DNA of 64,000 nt. Origin: Variovorax sp. KBW07. Lineage in GTDB: Bacteria; Pseudomonadota; Gammaproteobacteria; Burkholderiales; Burkholderiaceae_C. Below the pieces are notes generated by a model. That model saw only the letters and a list, made by a program, of their open reading frames with translations. It made no database searches and was not told the DNA's origin. This document shows positions 57,221 through 64,000 of the stretch, one piece after another. How positions within the stretch are numbered: the stretch's first letter is position 1; each line of letters starts with the position of its first letter. The position numbers and the translations under genes are program-made. The stretch is from the NCBI RefSeq assembly GCF_003852515.1, contig NZ_QAJK01000100.1:1-64000 (forward strand). The letters are read 5' to 3'.

Positions 57221-58129
57221 ATGAAGCCCAAGGCCACGCTATCGGTTTTGCTTGCCGGGCTGCTGGCAGCCGTTGCGATGGTTGCCGCCCTGCCGGTGCA
57301 CGCGCAGGAGCTCCTGAGCGGCACGCTGGCCAAGGCCCGCGAGACGGGCGCCATCACCATCGGCTACCGCGAGTCGTCGGTGCCCTTCTCGTACCTGAAT
57401 ACACGCAAGGAACCGATCGGCTATTCGATCGAGCTGTGCCGCGCACTGGTGACGGCCATCGAGGACACGGTGAACAAGAGCCTCACCATCAAGTGGGTGC
57501 CTGTCACTTCCGATTCGCGCATCGACGCGGTCGCCAGCGGCAAGGTCGACCTGGAGTGCGGCTCCACCACCAACAACCTCGAGCGCCAGAAGCGCGTGAG
57601 CTTCTCGCCGACCATGTTCGTCTCGGGCACCAAGGTGCTGGTGAAGAAGGGCGCACCCATCAGGTCGTTCCGCGACCTGGCCGGCAAGAAGGTCGCGGTA
57701 ACGGCCGGCACCACCAACGAAAAGACGCTGCGCGAGCTGTCCGAGAAATTCAAGCTCGGCATCCAACTGCAGGTGGCGCGCGACCACGCGGAATCGTTCG
57801 GGCTGGTGAAGAGCGGACAGGCCGATGCCTTCGCCACCGACGACGTGCTGCTCTACGGGCTGATCGCGCAGGACGCCGCCAAGGCCGACTACGAAGTGGT
57901 CGGCGACTTCCTCTCCTACGACCCCTACGGGATCATGTACCGCAAGGGCGACACGCAACTGGGCAAGGTGATCGTCGACACCTTCCAGGTGCTGGCGGAA
58001 GACGGCGAAATCGAGCGGCAGTACAAGCGCTGGTTCCTGCGCAAGCTGCCCTCGGGGGAAAGCATCAACCTGCCCATGAGCGCGCAGCTGGAAACGATCA
58101 TCCAGACGATGAAGGTGAAGGCCGAGTAG
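57221..58129 (+). CDS. Amino-acid ABC transporter substrate-binding protein (GltI-like)
   Basis: Periplasmic binding protein of 302 residues (SBP family 3). Signal peptide about 1-28 (ending VHAQE), then TIGYRESSVPFSYL, PIGYSIELC, DLECGSTTNNLERQKRVSFS and AFATDDVLLYGL, as in glutamate/aspartate-binding GltI. No permease or ATPase gene is adjacent, so it is an orphan, unless it works with distant subunits. A GTG overlapping the symporter stop (57206) is an alternative start. Confidence 0.88.
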   Translation: MKPKATLSVLLAGLLAAVAMVAALPVHAQELLSGTLAKARETGAITIGYRESSVPFSYLNTRKEPIGYSIELCRALVTAIEDTVNKSLTIKWVPVTSDSRIDAVASGKVDLECGSTTNNLERQKRVSFSPTMFVSGTKVLVKKGAPIRSFRDLAGKKVAVTAGTTNEKTLRELSEKFKLGIQLQVARDHAESFGLVKSGQADAFATDDVLLYGLIAQDAAKADYEVVGDFLSYDPYGIMYRKGDTQLGKVIVDTFQVLAEDGEIERQYKRWFLRKLPSGESINLPMSAQLETIIQTMKVKAE

Positions 58130-58145
58130 GCCTGCACCACCCCGG

Positions 58146-59324
58146 CTACCGCGCAGGCCACTCCCAGCGCGGAATCTCGCTCATGTCGAGATTCGCGATG
58201 CGGGTTTCGCCGAACTGCTTTTCGAGCACCACGGGTTGCAGGCCGTCGCTGTCGTCGAGCGCGGCAATCAACCGTGCGGCATGCGACACCACGATCACCT
58301 GCGACTCGCGCGCAGCCCGGGCAATGAGCCGGCCAAGGGCTGGCAGCAGATCGGGGTGCAGGCTGGTTTCAGGCTCGTTGAGCACCAGCAGCGAAGGCGG
58401 CCGCGGCGTGAGCAGCGCGGCAATCCACAGCAGGTAGCGCAGCGTGCCGTCGGACAGCTCGGCCGCGGTCAGCGGACGCAGCAGGCCGTGCTGGTGCATG
58501 AGGGTTTCGAAGCGGTCGCCATTCACATGTACCTCGACACGAGCACCCGGGAAGGCGTCGTCCACGGCACGGTCGAGCGCCCCGGCATCGCCGATTTCGC
58601 GGATGGTCTGCAGCGCAGCCGCCAGGTCCGAACCGTCGTTGGCGAGCACGGGCGTGTAGGTGCCCAGTTGCGGCTGGCGCGCGGGCGCGTCGGCATCGGA
58701 GCGGAAGTGGTCGTAGAAGCGCCAGGAGCGCATCTGCTCGCGCAGCGTGAGCATTTCGGGTGCCGCATGCGGGTCGGCGTACTCGGTCATCATGCTGGCG
58801 AAGGCGGGGATCGGTCGGCCCACGTGCAGCCAGTTCTTGCTGTCGTCGCCGCGCAAGCGAAGTGCTGCGCCTTTGCGGTCGACCAACTGCGTCGAAGGCC
58901 GCAGCCATGGGCCGTTCCAGATCACCTCTCGCTTGACTTCGGGGTCATGCGAAAAGCTCGTCGGCATTGACGACGACGGCAGGCCGATATCGATCGCATA
59001 GCCGAAATCTTCTGCTTCACTGCCCGCAAAACCCAGCCGAAGCGCGACCGGCTCGTTGCGCCGTGTTCCCTGCACCGGCACATCGCCGCGCAGCATCGCA
59101 GCCGAAAAGCTTTCAGGCCCCGCCCACAGCGTGGAAGACAGCCCGCCCTCGCGCACCAGCGAGCGGATCACGCCCCCGTTCGCAATATCGGCCAGCAGCC
59201 GCATCGCGCGGTACACGCTCGACTTGCCGCTGCCGTTGGCCCCGGTCACGACCGTGAGCCGGCCGAGCGGCACCGTCAGCTGGCGCAGCGAGCGGTAGTT
59301 GGCAATGGCGAGCGCGGAGAGCAC
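58146..59324 (-). CDS. Stand-alone AAA ATPase (RecF/AAA_21-like)
   Basis: Protein of 392 residues. Walker A GANGSGKS is at 28-35, followed by a long middle domain, an ABC-like signature (LSDGTLRYLLW), Walker B LLVLNEPETSLHP (near 315) and the switch His in VVSHAARL. This is the RecF/OLD-type predicted ATPase group. There is no TOPRIM nuclease domain and no partner nuclease next door. The start codon is GTG with a poor ribosome site, 18 bases after hisA. Role unknown; DNA repair or defence are possible. Confidence 0.85.
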   Translation of the reverse strand: MLSALAIANYRSLRQLTVPLGRLTVVTGANGSGKSSVYRAMRLLADIANGGVIRSLVREGGLSSTLWAGPESFSAAMLRGDVPVQGTRRNEPVALRLGFAGSEAEDFGYAIDIGLPSSSMPTSFSHDPEVKREVIWNGPWLRPSTQLVDRKGAALRLRGDDSKNWLHVGRPIPAFASMMTEYADPHAAPEMLTLREQMRSWRFYDHFRSDADAPARQPQLGTYTPVLANDGSDLAAALQTIREIGDAGALDRAVDDAFPGARVEVHVNGDRFETLMHQHGLLRPLTAAELSDGTLRYLLWIAALLTPRPPSLLVLNEPETSLHPDLLPALGRLIARAARESQVIVVSHAARLIAALDDSDGLQPVVLEKQFGETRIANLDMSEIPRWEWPAR

Positions 59325-59342
59325 GCGCTGCTGGGGAAGGCG

Positions 59343-60086
59343 TCAGGCGCCGGCCAGCTCGTCCGCGCGGGCTTGCGCGGCGGCGAAATCGAGGTCGCCC
59401 GAGTAGATGGCGCGTCCGCAGATCACGCCCTCGACGCCCTCGAACTCGACCGCGCACAGCTGGTCGATGTCGGCCATGTTCGACAGGCCACCCGAGGCGA
59501 TCACCGGAATGGTCAGCGCCTGCGCGAGCTTGACGGTGGCCTCGATGTTGATGCCCGAGAGCATGCCGTCGCGGCCGATGTCGGTGTAGATGATCGACTC
59601 GACGCCGTAGTCTTCGAACTTCTTGCCCAGGTCGGCCACCTCGTGGCCCGTGAGCTTGCTCCAGCCGTCGGTGGCGACCTTGCCGTCCTTGGCATCGAGG
59701 CCCACGATGATGTGGCCGCCGAATGCGCTGCAGGCGTCTTTCAGGAAGCCCGGGTTCTTGACCGCGGCGGTGCCGATGATCACGTAGCGCAGGCCGTCGT
59801 CGATGTAGCGCTCGATGGTGTCCAGGTCGCGAATGCCGCCCCCCAATTGCACCGGGATGTCGTCGCCGACTTCCTTCAGGATCGCCTTGATGGCCGCATG
59901 GTTCTGCGGCTTGCCGGCGAAGGCGCCATTCAGGTCGACCAGGTGCAGCCGGCGCGCGCCGGCGGTGACCCACTTGCGGGCCATGGCGGCAGGGTCTTCG
60001 CTGAAGATGGTGGACTGGTCCATGTCGCCCTGTTTGAGGCGAACGCAGTGGCCGTCTTTGAGATCAATGGCGGGAATGAGGAGCAT
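59343..60086 (-). CDS. hisA: Phosphoribosyl-formimino-AICAR-phosphate isomerase HisA
   Basis: TIM-barrel isomerase of 247 residues, fourth step of histidine synthesis. [16 protein letters not shown] (catalytic Asp), [22 protein letters not shown] (second Asp) and PVIASGGLS are present. It follows hisH by 63 bases and is followed by an AAA ATPase gene instead of the expected hisF. Confidence 0.97.
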   Translation of the reverse strand: MLLIPAIDLKDGHCVRLKQGDMDQSTIFSEDPAAMARKWVTAGARRLHLVDLNGAFAGKPQNHAAIKAILKEVGDDIPVQLGGGIRDLDTIERYIDDGLRYVIIGTAAVKNPGFLKDACSAFGGHIIVGLDAKDGKVATDGWSKLTGHEVADLGKKFEDYGVESIIYTDIGRDGMLSGINIEATVKLAQALTIPVIASGGLSNMADIDQLCAVEFEGVEGVICGRAIYSGDLDFAAAQARADELAGA

Positions 60087-60149
60087 GGAAGTGACGCGAG
60101 TGTGCGAAATCCGGGCTGTTGGAGGATCGGCCCGGTCGGGAATGGTAGG

Positions 60150-60806
60150 TCAGGGGTTCCAGTGGAGGAAATTTCGATAGAGCTGCAACCCTTGGTCCGC
60201 ACTCTTCTCCGGGTGGAACTGGGTGGCAAAAATGTTATCGCGTGCGATGGCTGCGGTAAAGCAGGCACCGTAATCCGCCTCGCCCACGCTGTGCCTGGCG
60301 TCGGCCGGCCGCACGTAGAAGCTGTGCACGAAATAGAAATAGCTCTGGTCGGGAATGCCCGCCCACACCGCATGCGGCTGGGCCTGGCGCACCTGGTTCC
60401 AGCCCATCTGCGGCACCTTGAAGCGGCTGCCGTCGGCCTGCAGGCGACCGGCCAGGTCGAACTTGATGACCTCACCCGGTATGAGGCCAAGGCCGTCGGT
60501 CGGGCCTTCGTCGCTGCGCGACAGCAGCATCTGCATGCCGACGCACACGCCGAACAACGGCTTGCTGGCCGCGGCTTCGAGCACCGATTCCTGCAAACCC
60601 GAATCGCGTAGCTCGCGCATGCAGTCGGGCATGGCGCCCTGCCCCGGCAGCACCACGCGGGTGGCCTTGCGCACCACGTCGGGGTCGGAGGTGACGAAGA
60701 CCTGCACGCCGACCTGGTCGGCCGCATGCTGCACGGCCTGCGAAACGGAGCGCAGGTTGCCCATGCCGTAATCGACGACGGCGACGGTGTTGGCAGCTGA
60801 TGTCAT
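60150..60806 (-). CDS. hisH: Imidazole glycerol phosphate synthase glutaminase subunit HisH
   Basis: Class I glutamine amidotransferase of 218 residues. The oxyanion and nucleophile strand GVCVGMQ (catalytic Cys) and the catalytic His-Glu in [10 protein letters not shown] are intact; [11 protein letters not shown] is the usual N-terminus. It supplies ammonia to HisF. Confidence 0.97.
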   Translation of the reverse strand: MTSAANTVAVVDYGMGNLRSVSQAVQHAADQVGVQVFVTSDPDVVRKATRVVLPGQGAMPDCMRELRDSGLQESVLEAAASKPLFGVCVGMQMLLSRSDEGPTDGLGLIPGEVIKFDLAGRLQADGSRFKVPQMGWNQVRQAQPHAVWAGIPDQSYFYFVHSFYVRPADARHSVGEADYGACFTAAIARDNIFATQFHPEKSADQGLQLYRNFLHWNP

Positions 60807-60825
60807 GGCTGTTCGCTGGGGAGAT

Positions 60826-61443
60826 TCAGAGCAAACCCTTGGTCGAGGGAATGACACCGACCGAGCGTGGGTCGAGCTCCAGCGCGCCGCGCATGGCGCG
60901 GGCAAAGGCCTTGAACACGGTCTCGCACTGGTGGTGCGCGTTCACGCCCTTGAGGTTGTCGATGTGCAGCGTGACGAAGGCGTGGTTCACGAAGCCCTGG
61001 AAGAATTCGTAGGTGAGCTGGCTGTCGAAGGTGCCGATCATTCCGCTGGTGAAGGGCACGTGCATCACGAGGCCGGGGCGGCCCGAGAAGTCGATGACCA
61101 CGCGGCTCAGTGCTTCGTCGAGCGGCACGTAGGCATGGCCGTAGCGGCGAATGCCCTTCTTGTCGCCGATGGCCTGGGCCACGGCCTGGCCGAGCGTGAT
61201 GCCCACGTCTTCCACCGTGTGGTGGCCGTCGATGTGCAGGTCGCCCTGGCAGTCGATGTCGAGGTCGATCAGCCCGTGGCGGGCGATCTGGTCGAGCATG
61301 TGGTCGAAGAAGCCGATGCCGGTCGAAAGCTTGGCCTTGCCGGTGCCGTCGAGATTCACGCTGACGGTGATCTTCGTCTCGGCGGTGTTGCGGGTGACCG
61401 TCGCGGTGCGATCGGCGTTGCCCAGGGTGGTGGGGGTGGTCAT
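60826..61443 (-). CDS. hisB: Imidazoleglycerol-phosphate dehydratase HisB
   Basis: Monofunctional dehydratase of 205 residues, sixth step of histidine synthesis. Metal-binding motifs [24 protein letters not shown] and [13 protein letters not shown] are intact. There is no fused phosphatase domain, so histidinol phosphatase must be encoded elsewhere. Start overlaps the hisC stop (ATGA). Confidence 0.97.
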   Translation of the reverse strand: MTTPTTLGNADRTATVTRNTAETKITVSVNLDGTGKAKLSTGIGFFDHMLDQIARHGLIDLDIDCQGDLHIDGHHTVEDVGITLGQAVAQAIGDKKGIRRYGHAYVPLDEALSRVVIDFSGRPGLVMHVPFTSGMIGTFDSQLTYEFFQGFVNHAFVTLHIDNLKGVNAHHQCETVFKAFARAMRGALELDPRSVGVIPSTKGLL

Positions 61444-62531
61444 AGTGAGGCTTCGAGTGCCGCGAGCATCCGCGCATTCTCGTCGGCCGTTCCGACGGTG
61501 AGGCGCAGGCAATTTGCCAGCAGTTCGTGCATTTTAGAAACGTTCTTCACCAGAACCCCGTGAGCCTTCATGCCCTCGAAGGTCTTAGCGGCATCGGGCA
61601 CGCGCAAAAGGACCATGTTGGCGTCGCTGGGCCAGGTCTTGACGCCCGGCAGGCGGCCGAGGCCCATCATCAGGCGCTCGCGCTCCTCGCGGATCTGCCG
61701 CGCCTGGGCCTCGAACACCTCGGTGTGCTCCAGCGCGAACAGCGCGCACTCGCAGTTGAGCACGCTGATGTTGTAGGGCGGCCGCACCTTGTCGATTTCA
61801 GCAATCAGCGCTGACGGCCCCATGAGGTAGCCCAGGCGGATGCCGGCCAGGCCGAACTTGCTGAGCGTGCGCATCAGCAGCACGTGGCCGTGCTTGCCGA
61901 GCCGGTCGATGTAGCTGCGGGCGGCAAAGGGCTGGTAGGCCTCGTCGATCACCACCAGGCCGCCCTGCGCGCCCTGGGCCTCGACGATCTTCTCGACGAC
62001 GGCATCGTCCCAGAGGTTGGCGGTCGGGTTGTTCGGGTAGGCCAGGAAGACGATGGCCGGCTTCTCGCGCGCGATGGCGGCCAGCATGGCGGCCTCGTCG
62101 AGCTCGAAGTCGGCGGTGAGCGGCACGCCGACGAAGCGCAGGCCTTGCAGCTGCGCGCTCATGGCGTACATCACGAAACCGGGCACGGGCGCCAGCACGG
62201 TGGCGCCGGGCAGGTCGCAGGCAATGGCCAGCAGCGAGATCAGTTCGTCGGAGCCGTTGCCCAGCATCAGGCTGAAGCCCTCGGGCATTTGCGCGTGGGT
62301 GGCCAGCGCGCGCTGCAGGTCGGCGCCGCGATCGCCCGGGTAGCGGTTCAGCGCCAGCGCTCCGAGCCGCGCACCCAGCTCGGCTTGCAGCGCGGGCGGC
62401 AGGCCGAAGGGGTTTTCCATCGCGTCGAGCTTGATGAAGCCGCGCGCGTCCTGCACCGCGTAGGCATGCATGGACTGCACGTCGGCGCGGATGCGTTGAA
62501 GGGAGCGGGCGGTGTCGGGAGCGATGGTCAT
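61440..62531 (-). CDS. hisC: Histidinol-phosphate aminotransferase HisC
   Basis: Class I/II aminotransferase of 363 residues. [32 protein letters not shown] and the PLP lysine in [16 protein letters not shown] are visible. It overlaps hisB at one end and the small exported gene at the other by ATGA, so it is translated with both. Confidence 0.96.
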   Translation of the reverse strand: MTIAPDTARSLQRIRADVQSMHAYAVQDARGFIKLDAMENPFGLPPALQAELGARLGALALNRYPGDRGADLQRALATHAQMPEGFSLMLGNGSDELISLLAIACDLPGATVLAPVPGFVMYAMSAQLQGLRFVGVPLTADFELDEAAMLAAIAREKPAIVFLAYPNNPTANLWDDAVVEKIVEAQGAQGGLVVIDEAYQPFAARSYIDRLGKHGHVLLMRTLSKFGLAGIRLGYLMGPSALIAEIDKVRPPYNISVLNCECALFALEHTEVFEAQARQIREERERLMMGLGRLPGVKTWPSDANMVLLRVPDAAKTFEGMKAHGVLVKNVSKMHELLANCLRLTVGTADENARMLAALEASL

Positions 62532-62908
62532 CGGGTGCAGCGGTAGCTGTTTCGCAAGGCGCCGGACATGACCAGTTGCACGGGCATGTCGGCTTCGTAG
62601 CTGTCGGCGTTGCGGGTCAGTTCGGTTTGATAGAGCGAGCGGGCCATCGAGGGCTCAAGGCGGCGTCCCTCGACGCAGAAGGTGGGCTTCTGGCCGTTGC
62701 GCTGCGACGATTCGACGCCTTCGCGCAGGCCTTCGAGCACACCGACCAGGTAATAGCTGGCGTAGGCCTTGCCGTCTTTTTCGGTGGCTTCGAGCGTGCG
62801 CAGTTCGCGGATGCTCATGGCCTGCGCGCCAGCGCCGATCACACCGGCCGCCAATGCGAGCAGCAGCGCCGGCAGGCGCGGCAACAGATGGGCGGCGGTG
62901 TGTTTCAT
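62528..62908 (-). CDS. Small secreted protein between hisD and hisC (Rap1a-like pattern)
   Basis: Protein of 126 residues with a signal peptide (about 1-29, PALLLALAAGVIGAGAQA). The mature part has the layout SYYLVGVLEGL..., FCVEGRRL..., QLVMSGALRNSYRC, which resembles Rap1a/Tai-type proteins, a family best known as type VI secretion immunity proteins. Only two cysteines are present. It overlaps the hisC start by ATGA. No secretion effector gene is nearby, so the resemblance may be structural only. Confidence 0.6.
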   Translation of the reverse strand: MKHTAAHLLPRLPALLLALAAGVIGAGAQAMSIRELRTLEATEKDGKAYASYYLVGVLEGLREGVESSQRNGQKPTFCVEGRRLEPSMARSLYQTELTRNADSYEADMPVQLVMSGALRNSYRCTR

Positions 62909-62915
62909 CGGCAGG

Positions 62916-63731
62916 TCACTTGCGGTAGCGCGGCGGCGGCGCGTACGCGCCATCGGCCGGGAAGGCGCTCGGCTGCGACGGCGTGGCATCGCGGCGGGCA
63001 CGGCGCGGCACGTTGGGCTGCTCGAGCTCGAACAGCGCGGCGCCGATCACGCCGATGTTGCGCACGTCGCCGGCTTCGGTGTTCGCGGCGTAGGCGCGGC
63101 TGGGGGCGGCAAAGCGGAAGGCCGCGACCTCGTTCTGGCTCTTGCGGAAGCCTTCGATGGTGAGCGCCTGCTGCGGGCCCAGCACATAGCCGCCGTTGCG
63201 CAGGCTGCCGGGCTTGCCGTTCAGCACGTCGAGGCCATCGACCGTGGCGATCAGCTCGTAGCTGCGATCACTGAGGTTGCGAAAGCGCAGCGTGTAGCGC
63301 GCGCCTTCGACGCCGGCCAGCCGGAACATGTCTTCGGCACGGCGCGCGCGCTGCAGCGGCAGCGGCCGGCCGTCTTCGTCGAGCACCGACCATTCGATGT
63401 CGCCCTGGGCCAGCAGCAGGTTCAGGCGGCGCTCGGGGTTGCTGCCCACGGTGCGGCGCACGGCATTCGCTTCGTTGTAGCCCAGCGAAGCCACGTCGTC
63501 CGGCTGGTCGGACAGGCGCTTGGCCGTGACCGAGCGGACCTTCGATTCGATGCCTTCTCCCCATTGCGTGCCGAGCTGCGCGGGTGCGGGAGCAGCGGCG
63601 CTCTGCGTTGCAGTGGCTGGTGCATCGCGAACGGCCAGCGGCTGCTGGCCGCAGGCCACCAGCAGCGCGGCGCCGGCGATGAGGCCGGTCGCGAACTTGA
63701 ACAGACGTGAACGATAGAGACGGTGAATCAT
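62916..63731 (-). CDS. Predicted lipoprotein of unknown function
   Basis: Protein of 271 residues with a lipoprotein signal (LIAGAALLVACG, Cys near 27) and an Ala/Pro/Gln-rich start. The body is beta-rich (YTLRFRNLSDRSYELIATVDGLDVL, GYVLGPQQALTIEGFRKSQ), followed by a proline-rich tail. I do not recognise the family. It lies between hisD (35 bases) and the small secreted gene (7 bases) on the same strand, so it is probably co-transcribed with the his genes. Confidence 0.7.
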   Translation of the reverse strand: MIHRLYRSRLFKFATGLIAGAALLVACGQQPLAVRDAPATATQSAAAPAPAQLGTQWGEGIESKVRSVTAKRLSDQPDDVASLGYNEANAVRRTVGSNPERRLNLLLAQGDIEWSVLDEDGRPLPLQRARRAEDMFRLAGVEGARYTLRFRNLSDRSYELIATVDGLDVLNGKPGSLRNGGYVLGPQQALTIEGFRKSQNEVAAFRFAAPSRAYAANTEAGDVRNIGVIGAALFELEQPNVPRRARRDATPSQPSAFPADGAYAPPPRYRK

Positions 63732-63766
63732 CTGGATTGCTCCTCCCGAAGCGGGTTTATGGAGCG

Positions 63767-64000
63767 TCAGATCTTACGCAGGCGCATGCGGGCAGCTTCG
63801 GCGTGCGCCTGCAGGCCCTCTCCTTCGGCCAGCGTGACGGCGATGGGGCCGAGCACCTGGGCGCCGGCTTCGCTGACCTCGATCAGGCTGGAGCGCTTCT
63901 GGAAGTCGTACACGCCCAGCGGGCTCGAGAAGCGCGCCGTGCCGCTGGTCGGCAGCACGTGGTTGGGGCCGGCGCAGTAGTCGCCCAGGCTTTCGCTGGT
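63767..64000 (-). CDS. hisD: Histidinol dehydrogenase HisD, C-terminal part (cut by window end)
   Basis: The last 77 codons of an open frame that continues past the window edge. [33 protein letters not shown] is the HisD C-terminal signature with its metal-binding His. It would be the next upstream gene of this his cluster. Confidence 0.95.
   Translation of the reverse strand, partial: TSESLGDYCAGPNHVLPTSGTARFSSPLGVYDFQKRSSLIEVSEAGAQVLGPIAVTLAEGEGLQAHAEAARMRLRKI

Overview
The window is GC-rich, densely coded chromosomal DNA from a betaproteobacterium of the Burkholderiales, most likely Comamonadaceae and probably Variovorax. The assignment rests on protein character and gene order: petABC followed by sspA and sspB, a his cluster that runs into tatABC, and an rpfE-like gene beside recJ. 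I see no rRNA, prophage, insertion sequence, CRISPR array or replication origin. The only RNA gene is one tRNA-Thr(UGU).

Layout. (1) 0-4 kb: a beta-propeller lactonase-like protein and a large lipoprotein esterase, convergent. (2) 4-15.2 kb: an apparent D-amino-acid/peptide scavenging operon on the minus strand (peptide-binding protein, second lactonase-like protein, two permeases, two ATPases, PLP amino acid deaminase, RpiR regulator, N-acyl-D-amino-acid deacylase), with ridA divergent and two inverted repeats between them. (3) 15.2-23.6 kb: ClpP paralogue, ECF-like sigma factor, lolDC, rpfE-like gene, recJ, DUF1003 protein, membrane diguanylate cyclase. (4) 23.9-35.5 kb: a six-gene plus-strand operon with a WGR/DUF4132 protein, a small exported protein, a MoxR-type AAA+ ATPase, a YehM/DUF5682-like protein, a VWA protein and a double SWIM-finger protein. 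It resembles the uncharacterised E. coli yehI-L-M-P-Q set and ends at a strong bidirectional terminator shared with the tRNA. (5) 35.6-40.1 kb: tRNA-Thr, sspB, sspA, petCBA. (6) 40.2-45.7 kb: LuxR-type response regulator, a repeat-rich trimeric autotransporter adhesin, and a TPR-GT41 glycosyltransferase. (7) 45.8-50.8 kb: mscL, an operon of MHS transporter, Nif3 and PdxA-family genes, and a DegS-like protease. (8) 50.9-64 kb: tatCBA, a HIT protein, hisE, hisI and hisF, then a block of about 4.5 kb (mutarotase, dicarboxylate symporter, amino-acid binding protein, AAA ATPase), then hisA, hisH, hisB, hisC, two exported proteins, and the 3' part of hisD cut by the window edge.

How the genes work together. 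In region 2 the transporter would import peptides or acylated D-amino acids, the deacylase would free the amino acid and the PLP enzyme would deaminate it. RidA would remove the reactive enamine/imine by-product and RpiR would sense the pathway. Region 4 looks like an ATP-dependent chaperone or conflict-type machine of unknown substrate. In region 6 the GT41 enzyme may modify the sequon-rich adhesin beside it. Regions 5 and 8 are mostly housekeeping (respiration, ClpXP adaptor, Tat export, histidine biosynthesis).
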